A program made the position numbers and the translations under genes. The notes under the pieces were generated by a model. It saw only the letters and a list, made by a program, of their open reading frames with translations, was not told the origin of the DNA and made no database searches. A stretch of 64,000 nucleotides of DNA. It comes from a virus. Where the stretch lies: the IMG/VR virus record IMGVR_UViG_3300024339_000012, positions 25,237-89,236 of that record; one strand, written 5' to 3'. Shown piece by piece: positions 1 to 7,824 of the stretch (the stretch's first letter is position 1; every line of letters begins with the position of its first letter).

Positions 1-1
1 T

Positions 2-154
2 ATTACAATATTTTCAACAAGAGGAGCAACATTATATCCACAAGGAGGACTCGTTTCTATAAATGGAGGTGCATCTTTAACATTACCTCTAAGTACTTCA
101 TGGTTTATTCACATGAAGACAGCAACAAGATGGGTAGCAGTACAAATAAGTTAA
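2..154 (+). CDS. C-terminal end of a phage structural protein (partial)
   Basis: The reading frame is open from the left edge to a TAA at 152-154. About 50 residues are visible, rich in Gly, Thr, Ser and Leu with an alternating beta-strand pattern (for example GGLVSINGGASLTLPLSTSW). This looks like the end of a phage tail fibre, tailspike or decoration protein. The overlapping frame is also open to the left edge, but its composition there (many Arg and Lys, no natural start before 100) looks less like protein. The gene body lies outside the window, so the function is an inference from texture only. Confidence 0.45.
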   Translation: MTIFSTRGATLYPQGGLVSINGGASLTLPLSTSWFIHMKTATRWVAVQIS

Positions 155-177
155 ATAATGAAAAAAACAAAATAGCC

Positions 178-810
178 ATGTCAGTAGTAGTAGAGTCAAT
201 ACAAATAATAGGCAGTTCAGCAACAACATTGTTGTTAACCTTCCTTGGATTTAAAGGAAAGTTTAGATTTGATAAGTTCGACACTAAACTTGAAAACCTG
301 GAGATGAAAAATCAAGAAGAGTATGAACAGATCCAACGAACTATAGCCTATGTTAATTCAAGGGATAGTTTAAGCCATGCACTTGCAAAAGTCTGTAATA
401 GTAGTATTTCATATACAGTAGGAGATAATGACCTGAATACCTTTAAAACAATGTTCACTAACTCAATAATTAAGCTTGGTACTTCAACAGTACGTACAGG
501 TTTTAAGCATTTGAATAAAGATATCTTTCATGGATACATGGTTGTAGGTGGTACTGAAATAAAAAAATCATACGCTGAATTGGATGATGTATTTACTGCT
601 TTAGTGGATAATCATATTCAGGAAGCGTCTGAGGTTTACTATACTGGAATCCTTGCATTGATTAACGATGATGTGTTTAACGACAAGTATGACAGGTTTG
701 TTGATGCGACAATTTCTTTCCTAAGAACTGAGCTTATGATTATAACAAAACACTGGTGGAGTTATAAAGCAATGAGTGACCCTATTATTGAAAAGGAGGC
801 AAAAAAATAA
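178..810 (+). CDS. unknown phage protein with N-terminal hydrophobic segment
   Basis: About 210 residues. The first ~25 residues from this start are hydrophobic (SIQIIGSSATTLLLTFLGF) and could form one membrane segment, followed by a charged, probably helical region around FDTKLENLEMKN and then a helical domain to the end. In-frame ATGs also exist at 100 and 130. I prefer 178 because it lies just after the previous stop (154) and puts the hydrophobic segment at the N-terminus. It is the first gene of a run of small membrane proteins next to a DUF5675 gene and spanin-like genes, so a lysis or envelope role is possible. I do not recognise the family. Confidence 0.6.
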   Translation: MSVVVESIQIIGSSATTLLLTFLGFKGKFRFDKFDTKLENLEMKNQEEYEQIQRTIAYVNSRDSLSHALAKVCNSSISYTVGDNDLNTFKTMFTNSIIKLGTSTVRTGFKHLNKDIFHGYMVVGGTEIKKSYAELDDVFTALVDNHIQEASEVYYTGILALINDDVFNDKYDRFVDATISFLRTELMIITKHWWSYKAMSDPIIEKEAKK

Positions 811-818
811 ATTCTTTA

Positions 819-826
819 TATATTTG
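819..826 (+). promoter_or_regulatory. Bacteroidetes-type -7 box TATATTTG
   Basis: TATATTTG matches the Bacteroidetes primary sigma consensus TAnnTTTG. It lies in the short gap after the stop at 810 and 28 bases before the ATG at 854. No clear -33 TTTG is seen upstream. It probably drives the block of small genes from 854 to 3163. Confidence 0.6.
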
Positions 827-853
827 CAATTAAATAAACTTAAAATCAAAACG

Positions 854-1210
854 ATGGGACTAATTAATTCAAACGGTAACTATGCTATTATCACTAATAC
901 TGACAAGCATAGAGTAGATGTTCAGGTTTACAAAGACAAAGCAGAACACGATGCAGGGCTAAATCCTTTCTTCGATACGTTCACTGCTGCATCTTTCCAA
1001 TGTGGTGAAGACTTGAACACAAAATATAGTACAACTGGGGCCAGTGGTGCAGGTGGTAAAACTGTTGCTGACAATGTAATCTTAGCTGCTGAAGCATGTG
1101 TTGCTGAACAGGCTGCTGTTGATGCTGATCGTCACAGAGTAGCAAAGCATGTTGATGGAGCAACCGAATATCTTGCTGGTGATTGGACTGTTTGGGCAGC
1201 TGCTGCCTAA
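854..1210 (+). CDS. unknown small Ala-rich phage protein
   Basis: 118 residues from the ATG at 854. An in-frame ATG at 776 overlaps the previous gene and the promoter box and is unlikely. The N-terminal half looks like a small beta domain (NSNGNYAIITNTDKHRVDVQVYKDK). The C-terminal half is Ala-rich and ends in WTVWAAAA. The stop overlaps the next start as TAATG. It sits first behind the promoter box at 819. No family recognised; it could be a small virion or lysis-associated protein. Confidence 0.65.
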   Translation: MGLINSNGNYAIITNTDKHRVDVQVYKDKAEHDAGLNPFFDTFTAASFQCGEDLNTKYSTTGASGAGGKTVADNVILAAEACVAEQAAVDADRHRVAKHVDGATEYLAGDWTVWAAAA

Positions 1211-1458
1211 TGTCCGAACCGGGCAACATAGAGCATCAAAAGACCTTTACTAACGCACAAGTAATAAGGATAGTTATAGCAACCATTCTAATTACTTTTA
1301 CGCTTACAGGTATCTTCTTTCGTTTTTTAGAGCTTGAGAAAGATATGAAATCTATGCAGACAATTCATGACTTAGAAACTCAAGTTTTGAAAGATAAAAT
1401 TGATTATGTTAATGAGAGATTATCACGTAAAATAGGAAAAGATGAACCAACTGATTGA
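1210..1458 (+). CDS. single-pass membrane protein with coiled-coil tail
   Basis: 82 residues. One strong membrane segment (VIRIVIATILITFTLTGIFF, about residues 17-36) is followed by a charged helical tail (LELEKDMKSMQTIHDLETQVLKDKIDYVNERL). It overlaps the previous gene at TAATG and the next by 17 bases, so it is translationally packed into the lysis-type block. The shape fits a holin accessory or inner-membrane spanin-like protein. Assignment is by topology and context only. Confidence 0.65.
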   Translation: MSEPGNIEHQKTFTNAQVIRIVIATILITFTLTGIFFRFLELEKDMKSMQTIHDLETQVLKDKIDYVNERLSRKIGKDEPTD

Positions 1459-1825
1459 TTACTTAAAAGAACTTGACTGGTTACTATTAGGGTTTATTGC
1501 CCTGTGTGGATTAGCCAATAGGTTATTCGACGAGTTACAAGACCATTCAATGACTAACAGGTGGACAAAGTTCACTTGGTTTCTGAATACTAATGAGGGA
1601 TGGAAAAGGAAGTGGAAAAAAGGCAGTACAACAATTCCTCGATTTTGGTTATCCTCTACAGCCCTCGTATTTGTCACTGATGGCGAACACCTTTTCCAAT
1701 TCCTTAAAAATAGAATGATTGAAGTAGCCTTACTGATCATATGCTGGCAGTTTGCTGTTGTATGGATAGTTGGCTCAATACTCATGTCGTTCATTAAAGA
1801 GAAGTTCTTAAAAAGAGTACAATGA
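1442..1825 (+). CDS. membrane protein, possible holin-type
   Basis: 127 residues with an N-terminal hydrophobic segment (LLLGFIALCGLANRLF, ~14-29) and a second one near the C-terminus (VALLIICWQFAVVWIVGSILM, ~95-115), joined by a Trp-rich, basic loop (KFTWFLNTNEGWKRKWKKG). The start overlaps the upstream gene by 17 bases and the stop overlaps the next start by 4. Its position two genes before a DUF5675 gene suggests involvement in membrane disruption at lysis. No named family recognised. Confidence 0.6.
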   Translation: MNQLIDYLKELDWLLLGFIALCGLANRLFDELQDHSMTNRWTKFTWFLNTNEGWKRKWKKGSTTIPRFWLSSTALVFVTDGEHLFQFLKNRMIEVALLIICWQFAVVWIVGSILMSFIKEKFLKRVQ

Positions 1826-2076
1826 AACAGTCAATAATAAAAGATGAAAGAGGAAAGACCAGTAGCAAACGAGTTACAGGTCTTTTGCTCATTGTATATG
1901 CCTTGGTTGTGACTACACTTGATGGATTTGATTTCTTTGATGTAGATGCCACTATAATCATATCATTACTATCCTTGGCTGCAGCTATGCTAAGTTTAGA
2001 TTCAGTAACAGATATTTGGAAACAAAACTCAGGAAATAATGGCACGACAACGAACACTCAAGGGGAGCCGGACTAA
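1822..2076 (+). CDS. small two-helix membrane protein, holin-like
   Basis: 84 residues. Two hydrophobic helices (VTGLLLIVYALVVTTL and ATIIISLLSLAAAMLSL) are separated by a short acidic loop (DGFDFFDVD), and the tail is polar and Asn/Gly/Thr-rich. Size and topology match class II holins, and it lies directly before the DUF5675 gene. The stop at 2076 overlaps the next gene by 38 bases. Function is inferred from topology and neighbours. Confidence 0.6.
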   Translation: MKQSIIKDERGKTSSKRVTGLLLIVYALVVTTLDGFDFFDVDATIIISLLSLAAAMLSLDSVTDIWKQNSGNNGTTTNTQGEPD

Positions 2077-2503
2077 TTACTATTCTCGCACTACTATTGG
2101 AAAACTCCATGTAGAAGGACAGTATTTCGGTTTCACATTAGAAGATACCGTAAGACCTTTTGGTATCAAACTCTACGGAGAAACAGCAATACCTGAAAAT
2201 CCCATCGAGGGTTACAAAATAGGTATTCATTACTCAGCAAGATTCAAAAGAGAAGTTCTTATTATTTATACCGAAGCCGATGGCAAGACACTCAAGTACG
2301 GGGGGATCTCCTTTGAGTACACTTACTTTCATGGTATGAATACTCACGAACATACTTTAGGCTGTGTTGGTATAGCTAAGAACCATAATGCAAATACTAT
2401 TCAAGGCTCATTGGAAAAGGAACTATTTGATAAAGTAGCACCTTGGGTAAGAGCTGGTGATGATGTTCGTTATTTCGTAGAGAACCAACCTCAAGCAGCA
2501 TGA
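2039..2503 (+). CDS. DUF5675 family protein
   Basis: 154 residues. The core fits DUF5675, a compact beta protein common near phage holins: a short basic start, a 'GKLHVEG..FGFTLED' strand pair, 'AIPENPIEGYKIGIHYSARFKREVLIIYTE', then 'YFHGMNTHEHTLGCVGIAKNH' with the conserved His...Leu-Gly-Cys-[VI]-[GA] element (about residues 99-113), where the Cys could be catalytic. The family has been compared with YkuD-like transpeptidase folds, so cell-wall action is plausible but unproven. It overlaps the holin-like gene upstream and the spanin-like gene downstream (4 bases). Confidence 0.75.
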   Translation: MARQRTLKGSRTNYYSRTTIGKLHVEGQYFGFTLEDTVRPFGIKLYGETAIPENPIEGYKIGIHYSARFKREVLIIYTEADGKTLKYGGISFEYTYFHGMNTHEHTLGCVGIAKNHNANTIQGSLEKELFDKVAPWVRAGDDVRYFVENQPQAA

Positions 2504-2838
2504 TACAAAAAAATCTATTCCTAATATGCGCCCTAATTGCTATGGGCATATTTGCTTACCTGTATTTCACTAAGGAAACCCTAATTGTAAACACCGGTGA
2601 TGCTGAGATACTGAAACTAAAAACTGAAATTTCCACTCTTGAAAATGCATACAATCTGGATATTGAAAGATTGCAGGATAGTATTGCCAGGGAAATACAT
2701 GTAAAGGATTCAATCATAAAACAGAAGAATGTTAACTACTGGTACTTAAAAAAGAAGCATGAAAAAGAACTTGCTGATATTATGGATATGCCTATTGACA
2801 GTCTCTATAAGCTATTCTCAAGACTCACTACAGAGTAA
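2500..2838 (+). CDS. inner-membrane spanin-like protein (Rz-type)
   Basis: 112 residues. An N-terminal signal-anchor (LFLICALIAMGIFAYLYF, residues 6-23) is followed by a periplasmic-type helical domain with many charged residues (IEKLKTEIS...DIERLQDSIAREIHVKDSIIKQ pattern). This is the i-spanin layout. Its last 80 bases are overlapped in another frame by the next gene, as often seen for Rz/Rz1 pairs. It follows the holin-like and DUF5675 genes. The family call is by architecture, not by recognised sequence. Confidence 0.6.
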   Translation: MIQKNLFLICALIAMGIFAYLYFTKETLIVNTGDAEILKLKTEISTLENAYNLDIERLQDSIAREIHVKDSIIKQKNVNYWYLKKKHEKELADIMDMPIDSLYKLFSRLTTE

Positions 2839-3163
2839 GAAATACTTTGTTACAGCAGACCAGCTCAGGGTATCTGTATTCAAGATGGTACGATTTGAGC
2901 AGTTAGAAATTGAAGTGGATTCTCTCGTTAAGATTAATGAAGACCTGTCCGTTTTAAACCTTGACTATTTCAACCAGAGCGAGATTGATAAGCGTGCCAT
3001 TGAGAACCTTAAAAAACGCGTTGTTCACTATAAAGATTACGTGGTCCGGGATAGTATTCAAGATGTGAAAATAAAAAAAGATAATAAAAAGAAAAGAGTA
3101 AAGCAGGGTATAGTTGCTGTTTCTGCAGGTATAATTGTTGGACTATTATTGTCTTTGCTTTAA
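2759..3163 (+). CDS. secreted partner of the spanin-like protein
   Basis: 134 residues. A clear signal peptide (MKKNLLILWICLLTVSISYSQ) is followed by a helical region (VRFEQLEIEVDSLVKINEDLSVL...AIENLKKRV) and a C-terminal hydrophobic segment (GIVAVSAGIIVGLLLSLL) reached through a Lys-rich stretch. The start lies inside the previous gene by 80 bases. Position suits an outer-membrane spanin, but there is no lipobox: the only Cys is inside the hydrophobic core of the signal. The C-terminal membrane anchor is also not typical of Rz1. It may be an unusual second spanin subunit or a unimolecular spanin. Confidence 0.55.
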   Translation: MKKNLLILWICLLTVSISYSQDSLQSKKYFVTADQLRVSVFKMVRFEQLEIEVDSLVKINEDLSVLNLDYFNQSEIDKRAIENLKKRVVHYKDYVVRDSIQDVKIKKDNKKKRVKQGIVAVSAGIIVGLLLSLL

Positions 3164-3216
3164 ATGAAAATTAAGTACATTTACCAAATATTTATATAAA
3201 TTAAATTCTCTCTCTA

Positions 3217-4260
3217 ATGAAAAAAATTATTATTAATGCAGATCTCGCTTTCATGCAGACTGCCCTACAGGGTAAAGGAATTAACTCCAAGCCAAAAGCC
3301 ACACACAGGATCACCGTATCACGTAGACGTAAGCAAATAGATGCTGAATTAAAGCATATTGGCGAAGCTATGGCAGCTGACGACGACTACAAAGAATACA
3401 TTACCGAACTTAAAGAATTAAAGGATAAGTACTGTGATAAAACCGAATCAGGTAAGCCTGTTGAGGAAGAAGTCGGCACCGGTAAGGAAAAAGTTAAAAT
3501 CCCTGTTATTACCAAAAAGCTCGATACTTATATGAAAGCAATGCAGAACCTTAAAAAGAAACATAAGGTTGCTATTGATAAGTACGATACTATTAATGAA
3601 ACCTATGAAGAAAGTTTACTGGAAGTTGCTGATGTGAAACTCGCACCTGTTGTATTGGCTGACTTTGTACAGGAAAAAACAGCCTTCGGTGAACTGTTTG
3701 GTTTGTTCCCACTAATTGATGATTTTGAAGATGATAAACTGTTAAAGACCAAGGTTGATATTACTCTTACTGTACGTGAGATAATGGGTCGTGAGAATGT
3801 GGTTGGACTATTCAGCCCTCAAACTGTCACACAGCTTAATTCATTCATTAATTGGGATCTTAATCTTATACTTGCTTTTAACTTGAGATCAATACGTTCT
3901 CATGGATTTTTGATCAAAAAGGAAAAAGTATATGCCGATTACTTTGATGGTTACGAAAATAAACGTAACAAGCTAATTATTAAGCATTCGAAAAAGAACA
4001 TTGACGATATGCCAATAGTAAGTGAAAATAGCTATGTCCTTGAAGATGCATCATTATTCAACAAGGAAATGGCTGTACTTGAAAAAGAGTCAAAAGGTAT
4101 TATAAAAGCCTTTGATAAATTCTTAGACAAGGAAATAATAGTCAAAGCTGTAATGATTCCTGATGTTCTGTTAACAGAGCTTGATAAATTACTTGAAGAC
4201 GATGAATTCAAGATAAGTATCCAGCAGTCTGACATTCTCGACTATTTTGTAAAAATTTAG
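3217..4260 (+). CDS. unknown 347-residue protein
   Basis: 347 residues, no signal peptide or membrane segment. The N-terminal 130 residues are highly charged and helical (RRRKQIDAELKHIGEAM...ELKELKDKY...KTYMKAMQNLKKKHK), likely coiled coil. The rest is a mixed alpha/beta domain (ADVKLAPVVLADFVQEKTAFGELFGLFPLIDDF...) without a motif I know. It has its own leader, with a CTCTCTCT tract three bases before the ATG, the same element found before several virion genes, so it may be expressed late. It is separate from the lysis block (53-base gap) and from the glycosyltransferase gene. Function unknown. Confidence 0.65.
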   Translation: MKKIIINADLAFMQTALQGKGINSKPKATHRITVSRRRKQIDAELKHIGEAMAADDDYKEYITELKELKDKYCDKTESGKPVEEEVGTGKEKVKIPVITKKLDTYMKAMQNLKKKHKVAIDKYDTINETYEESLLEVADVKLAPVVLADFVQEKTAFGELFGLFPLIDDFEDDKLLKTKVDITLTVREIMGRENVVGLFSPQTVTQLNSFINWDLNLILAFNLRSIRSHGFLIKKEKVYADYFDGYENKRNKLIIKHSKKNIDDMPIVSENSYVLEDASLFNKEMAVLEKESKGIIKAFDKFLDKEIIVKAVMIPDVLLTELDKLLEDDEFKISIQQSDILDYFVKI

Positions 4261-4281
4261 TTTAGAACAGAATAATTTCTT

Positions 4282-4289
4282 TACTTTTG
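4282..4289 (+). promoter_or_regulatory. Bacteroidetes-type -7 box TACTTTTG
   Basis: TACTTTTG fits TAnnTTTG and lies between the stop at 4260 and the ATG at 4316, giving a leader of about 20 bases that is almost only A and T. It probably starts the glycosyltransferase/methyltransferase operon. Confidence 0.55.
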
Positions 4290-4315
4290 TTTCATATATA
4301 TATAAAATTTATGAA

Positions 4316-6196
4316 ATGAAAGAAAAAACAATTTGCCTTACATTTATCTGCAAAGACAACGAAGACACTATCAAAAGAATGATTGATAGTTGTCTTCCTC
4401 TTGTCGACGAGATCATTGCCTGTGACACCGGATCAAAAGACGACACAGTAAAACTGATCCATAAATTCAAAAAAAACCTCCCCGTAACCACATACTACCA
4501 CAAATGGAAGAATTTCGGTCATAACCGAACCCTTATGATGCAAGCAGCTGCTAAGTCCAAATGCGATTATATATTAGTAATGGACAGCGACGAAAAGATG
4601 ATGCATTTAGAATCCTTTGATTTTAAGAATATGGTTGGTGACGTTGTTATGATAAAAACTGTTTCAGGTAGCATGGAATACTATAGAGACAGGATGTTCA
4701 AAAATAGCCATGACTGGAAATGGATAGGCTATGCCCACGAGTACCCACATTCAGAAACATTCAAACTAAAGCAGCATGCCAAATCAATACAGCTCGAACT
4801 GTATCCTAAACATAACTCAAACCACATTACCCGTAACTACAACCTATTACAGGAAGAGGAAAAAGACGGCCTCGCAACTTCAAGAACATATTTCTACTTA
4901 GGACAATCTGCTAAAGACCTCGGCTTACTTAATGAAGCTTTGGAATATTACATGAAGTGTATTGGTCTTGCAATTTGGGATCAGGAAAAGTTCTTTGCAT
5001 TGTATGACATTGCCAGGATAAATCATCAGCTAAATAAATTCGATATTGCTCAGGAGTATTATCTCAAAGCACATGAAGTATTACCTGAAAGGGCAGAGCC
5101 TTTATATAATCTCGCTAAGTGCCTAAGAGAGCAGGAACTATACAATCAAGCACTAATATATTTAAAAGTCGCTTTAGGCATTCCTATTCCATCTGATGGA
5201 CTATTCCTTGAGTGGGCTGTATATAAGTATTTGATCGAATTTGAAATGTCAATTTGCAGTTACTGGACAGAAGATTATATGAAAGCATTAATCTGTTCTA
5301 AAAAGGTAAAAGAAACGATTACAGCTGACAAAATATCTGATCATGGGGTAGAAGTACAAAATCTAAAGAACATATCATATACCCGTCTTAAATTGATTGC
5401 TCAGGGAAATTTGGACATACTTATAATAGAGCTTCCTGAAGGATATGACGGACTTGGTGATCATTTGTTATTTTCACACATTCCGGAACTTGCAAAAAAG
5501 AAAGGTTTTAAGGAAGTTCTTGTAAGTGACCATAACAAATATAAGACTGCAGGAACTAAAGAAGCAGTATGGGAAACCAATCCTTTTGTTGATGGATTCA
5601 TTGATGAGAGAGGAACCCACTTTGATGCAGCACAGCTATTCGAAATACTCAACGGTAAACCTATTGTAAATAACATGCCAATGCTTAAACAGATATCAAT
5701 GGTCTATGATGTGTACGATGATGACTACAATGGTTTGCCAATACTGTATATGGGTGAAAGAAAGTCTGTATTTGACAATGTACAGGAACTTGTTGATTTA
5801 GAAATGAAAAAAACAAGAGAGGGTAAAAATAAACACTTGTTTTATGATGGTAACTGGAAGCATTATGCCGGTATTGAACAGAAAGATGTGGATGATTATT
5901 TTTTAACAAATTCTGAAATATATGACCTTGAATATCCTGTTAAGTATCAGGCTGAAAATTTAGGAAGTTGTTTAACTGCAAAAGTTCTTGGAATGGATGA
6001 ATGGGAAACGGGAACACTTGAAACCTACATACTAAGAATACTTGCCTGTCACAGATTCATATGCCTTATGTCAGGTGGAAGTGTTGTATCCGCAGCGATA
6101 GGAAAACCATGTGTTGTTATTGATGATAAATCAAGTAGCAAATACTATAAATTTCCACAGATTAATTTTTATTTATCCGATATACCAGATGCTTAA
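4316..6196 (+). CDS. GT2 glycosyltransferase with TPR and C-terminal glycosyltransferase-like domain
   Basis: 626 residues. Residues 1-~180 are a family-2 (GT-A) glycosyltransferase: ICLTFICKDNEDTIKRMIDSCLPLVDEIIACDTGSKDDT start, and the DxD metal/nucleotide-sugar site at D90-S-D92 (LVMDSDEKM). Residues ~190-320 show tetratricopeptide-like helical pairs (RTYFYLGQSAKDLGLLNEALEYYMKCIG, FALYDIARINHQLNKFDIAQEYYLKA, AEPLYNLAKCLREQELYNQALIYLKVA). The last ~250 residues (LDILIIELPEGYDGLGDHLLFSHIPELAKKKG ... FICLMSGGSVVSAAIGKPCVVID) resemble the GT-B/heptosyltransferase-like fold, with its Ser-Gly-Gly-Ser element near the end. Two methyltransferase genes follow with overlapping ends, so the module probably builds and caps a glycan. 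The acceptor is unknown. Confidence 0.75.
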   Translation: MKEKTICLTFICKDNEDTIKRMIDSCLPLVDEIIACDTGSKDDTVKLIHKFKKNLPVTTYYHKWKNFGHNRTLMMQAAAKSKCDYILVMDSDEKMMHLESFDFKNMVGDVVMIKTVSGSMEYYRDRMFKNSHDWKWIGYAHEYPHSETFKLKQHAKSIQLELYPKHNSNHITRNYNLLQEEEKDGLATSRTYFYLGQSAKDLGLLNEALEYYMKCIGLAIWDQEKFFALYDIARINHQLNKFDIAQEYYLKAHEVLPERAEPLYNLAKCLREQELYNQALIYLKVALGIPIPSDGLFLEWAVYKYLIEFEMSICSYWTEDYMKALICSKKVKETITADKISDHGVEVQNLKNISYTRLKLIAQGNLDILIIELPEGYDGLGDHLLFSHIPELAKKKGFKEVLVSDHNKYKTAGTKEAVWETNPFVDGFIDERGTHFDAAQLFEILNGKPIVNNMPMLKQISMVYDVYDDDYNGLPILYMGERKSVFDNVQELVDLEMKKTREGKNKHLFYDGNWKHYAGIEQKDVDDYFLTNSEIYDLEYPVKYQAENLGSCLTAKVLGMDEWETGTLETYILRILACHRFICLMSGGSVVSAAIGKPCVVIDDKSSSKYYKFPQINFYLSDIPDA

Positions 6197-6824
6197 GCAA
6201 TATGAAAAATTACCCAGCGGCGTTGTCAAACAGAAACGCATACGACAATCAGGATCTTCTCTGGTTGACTACAAGAAAGCCTACAATGATTTAGGACAGA
6301 TCGTTGAGAATATGTCATATCTTAGACTTGGCTATATTTTAGGTGTTATTAACAAGCCCGGAAGTTTACTCGATGTTGGATACGGCAATGCATCATTCCT
6401 TAGAGTAGCAAGTAGTGTTATTACCAGATGTTACGGCTATGACATTAATGACTATCCAGTACCAGATAATGTACAGCGTATTAATAATATGAAAAACTCA
6501 TACTATGATGTGATAACGTTCTTTGATAGCTTAGAACACTTTACTAACATAGACTTTGTTGGAGATTTAAGATGCAGTTTTATAGTTGTGTCAGTTCCGG
6601 AGTGTCACTATCCTGAAAACACAGAATGGTTTATCGGGTGGAAACATAGAAGACCTGACGAACACATATTTCACTTCAGTAGAAAAGCACTACTTAGGTT
6701 TATGGCCTCTCATGGATATACTTGTGTAGGTATTGGCAATGTTGAGGATTCTATACGTGGTAATCTCAATGGAGAAACCAATATTTTAACGGGAGTATTT
6801 AAGAAGATAAACGTACAGGTATGA
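6189..6824 (+). CDS. class I SAM-dependent methyltransferase
   Basis: 211 residues from the ATG at 6189, which overlaps the previous stop by 8 bases; the frame is open further upstream but inside the previous gene. The SAM-binding motif I is 'SLLDVGYGNASFLRVA', followed by an acidic second strand 'CYGYDIND' and 'DVITFFDSLEHFTN' as motif post-II/III. This is the layout of class I (UbiE/COQ5-like) methyltransferases. 'PDEHIFHFSRKALLRFMASHGYTCVGIGN' is the usual C-terminal strand-helix. It is coupled to the glycosyltransferase and to a second methyltransferase, so a sugar hydroxyl or amine is a likely acceptor. Confidence 0.8.
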   Translation: MLKQYEKLPSGVVKQKRIRQSGSSLVDYKKAYNDLGQIVENMSYLRLGYILGVINKPGSLLDVGYGNASFLRVASSVITRCYGYDINDYPVPDNVQRINNMKNSYYDVITFFDSLEHFTNIDFVGDLRCSFIVVSVPECHYPENTEWFIGWKHRRPDEHIFHFSRKALLRFMASHGYTCVGIGNVEDSIRGNLNGETNILTGVFKKINVQV

Positions 6825-7309
6825 TCGATATTATAAAATACAAAGGCGATATATATCCTGAATTTCAAACAATAGGATTTGCATCACAATTTGCTATTCC
6901 TTATGCAAAGCATGTATGCAAAGGCAAGGGCGTTGACATAGGTTGTGGTAAAGAAGAATGGGCTTTTCCGGGAGCTATGATTGTAGATACTAAGATTAGC
7001 TATAATGCAATGGAATTTCCTCATTCGAATTTAGATTATATCTTTTCCTCTCATACGTTGGAACATTTACCTTTATGGGTAGAGGCATTAGATTACTGGA
7101 CACACAAACTAAAATCAGGTGGTACATTGTTTTTGTACCTGCCCGACTATTCTCAAGAGTATTGGAGACCATGGAATAACAGAAAACACTTCAATATATT
7201 TACACCTGAAATAATTGAAGATTACATGGAAGAACATGGGTATCACAAGATATTTCGTTCATGTGTTGATCTTAACAATTCATTTATGATAATGGGAGAG
7301 AAGTTATGA
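6821..7309 (+). CDS. SAM-dependent methyltransferase (type 11-like)
   Basis: 162 residues, shorter than most class I methyltransferases. Motif I is 'GKGVDIGCGKEEWAFPGA' and the following segment 'LDYIFSSHTLEHLPLWVEALDYWTHKLKSGGTLFLYLPDY' is the typical methyltransferase-11 pattern (SSHxLEH..). The C-terminus (IIEDYMEEHGYHKIFRS) fits. It overlaps the previous gene by 4 bases and the next by 4. Known relatives sit in polysaccharide clusters; here it probably modifies the product of the upstream glycosyltransferase. Confidence 0.8.
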   Translation: MIDIIKYKGDIYPEFQTIGFASQFAIPYAKHVCKGKGVDIGCGKEEWAFPGAMIVDTKISYNAMEFPHSNLDYIFSSHTLEHLPLWVEALDYWTHKLKSGGTLFLYLPDYSQEYWRPWNNRKHFNIFTPEIIEDYMEEHGYHKIFRSCVDLNNSFMIMGEKL

Positions 7310-7539
7310 CAGAACAGTATAACCAAGTATGTGAGTGGCATGGGGATTTAGCAATACATCTGCTATGGTGGCCTGTTGGGTTTGTTGATAAGCATGTTTA
7401 TGATGGTATTGGCGTTCTTAATTACATGGAAAAAGAAATGAGTAGAATGTCAGGAATACCGAAGGATATGTTTGGCCCTAAGACATCAACCAGTTTATTA
7501 TTACTTGATATGTCAAAAAAAGTACCCCGACTTGATTAG
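7306..7539 (+). CDS. unknown small protein, last gene of sugar module
   Basis: 77 residues, start overlapping the methyltransferase stop (ATGA). Trp/His-rich N-terminus (VCEWHGDLAIHLLWWPVGFVDKHVYDGIGVLNYMEKEMSRMSG) with no membrane segment or motif known to me. The stop codon TAG at 7537-7539 lies in the loop of the terminator hairpin 7520-7550, which marks the end of the operon. Confidence 0.6.
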   Translation: MTEQYNQVCEWHGDLAIHLLWWPVGFVDKHVYDGIGVLNYMEKEMSRMSGIPKDMFGPKTSTSLLLLDMSKKVPRLD

Positions 7540-7550
7540 TCAGGGTACTT
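7520..7550. terminator. bidirectional hairpin terminator
   Basis: AAGTACCCCGAC (7520-7531) pairs with GTCAGGGTACTT (7539-7550) with one mismatch in twelve and a 7-base loop. On the minus strand it is followed by a run of Ts (from AAAAAA at 7515-7520), a textbook intrinsic terminator for the leftward early arm. On the plus strand the downstream sequence AACTTATTTTT is a weaker U-tract. It contains the stop of the gene ending at 7539. Confidence 0.75.
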
Positions 7551-7554
7551 AACT

Positions 7555-7562
7555 TATTTTTG
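7555..7562 (+). promoter_or_regulatory. -7 box TATTTTTG very close to a start codon
   Basis: TATTTTTG matches TAnnTTTG. Only four bases separate it from the ATG at 7567, so a transcript started at the normal distance would begin at or next to the ATG, that is, be leaderless. It directly follows the terminator hairpin. Confidence 0.45.
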
Positions 7563-7566
7563 CAGT

Positions 7567-7824
7567 ATGACACAAGATCAATTAGATATCCTTTGCGTAA
7601 ATACTCAGTCCGATATTGGAGATCAGGCAGTAGTACTGGTAAGGCTCATTAAAAATGTAGACCTAAGCGCACAAGCCTATGCAGCAAATTTCTTTGCCCT
7701 GCATGCACACATGAAATCTATTCAACATATGGACATTGATTCAGGAGACCTGACCGATGAACAAATGTTCCTGTGCCAACAAAATATTACATGGTTGGTA
7801 AACAATGCCCAGCGTTGGCATTAA
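7567..7824 (+). CDS. unknown small protein
   Basis: 85 residues, largely helical (IGDQAVVLVRLIKNVDLSAQAYAANFFALHAHMKSIQHM ... TDEQMFLCQQNITWLVNNAQRW). It has its own promoter-like box at 7555 and is separated from the sugar module by a terminator. It is the last plus-strand gene before the leftward early arm and its 3' end overlaps a small minus-strand reading frame (7787-7915). No family recognised. Confidence 0.55.
   Translation: MTQDQLDILCVNTQSDIGDQAVVLVRLIKNVDLSAQAYAANFFALHAHMKSIQHMDIDSGDLTDEQMFLCQQNITWLVNNAQRWH

Noticed and set aside
981-1229. His/Gln-rich minus-strand frame
   Set aside because: Antisense of the Ala-rich gene 854-1210; composition is explained by that.
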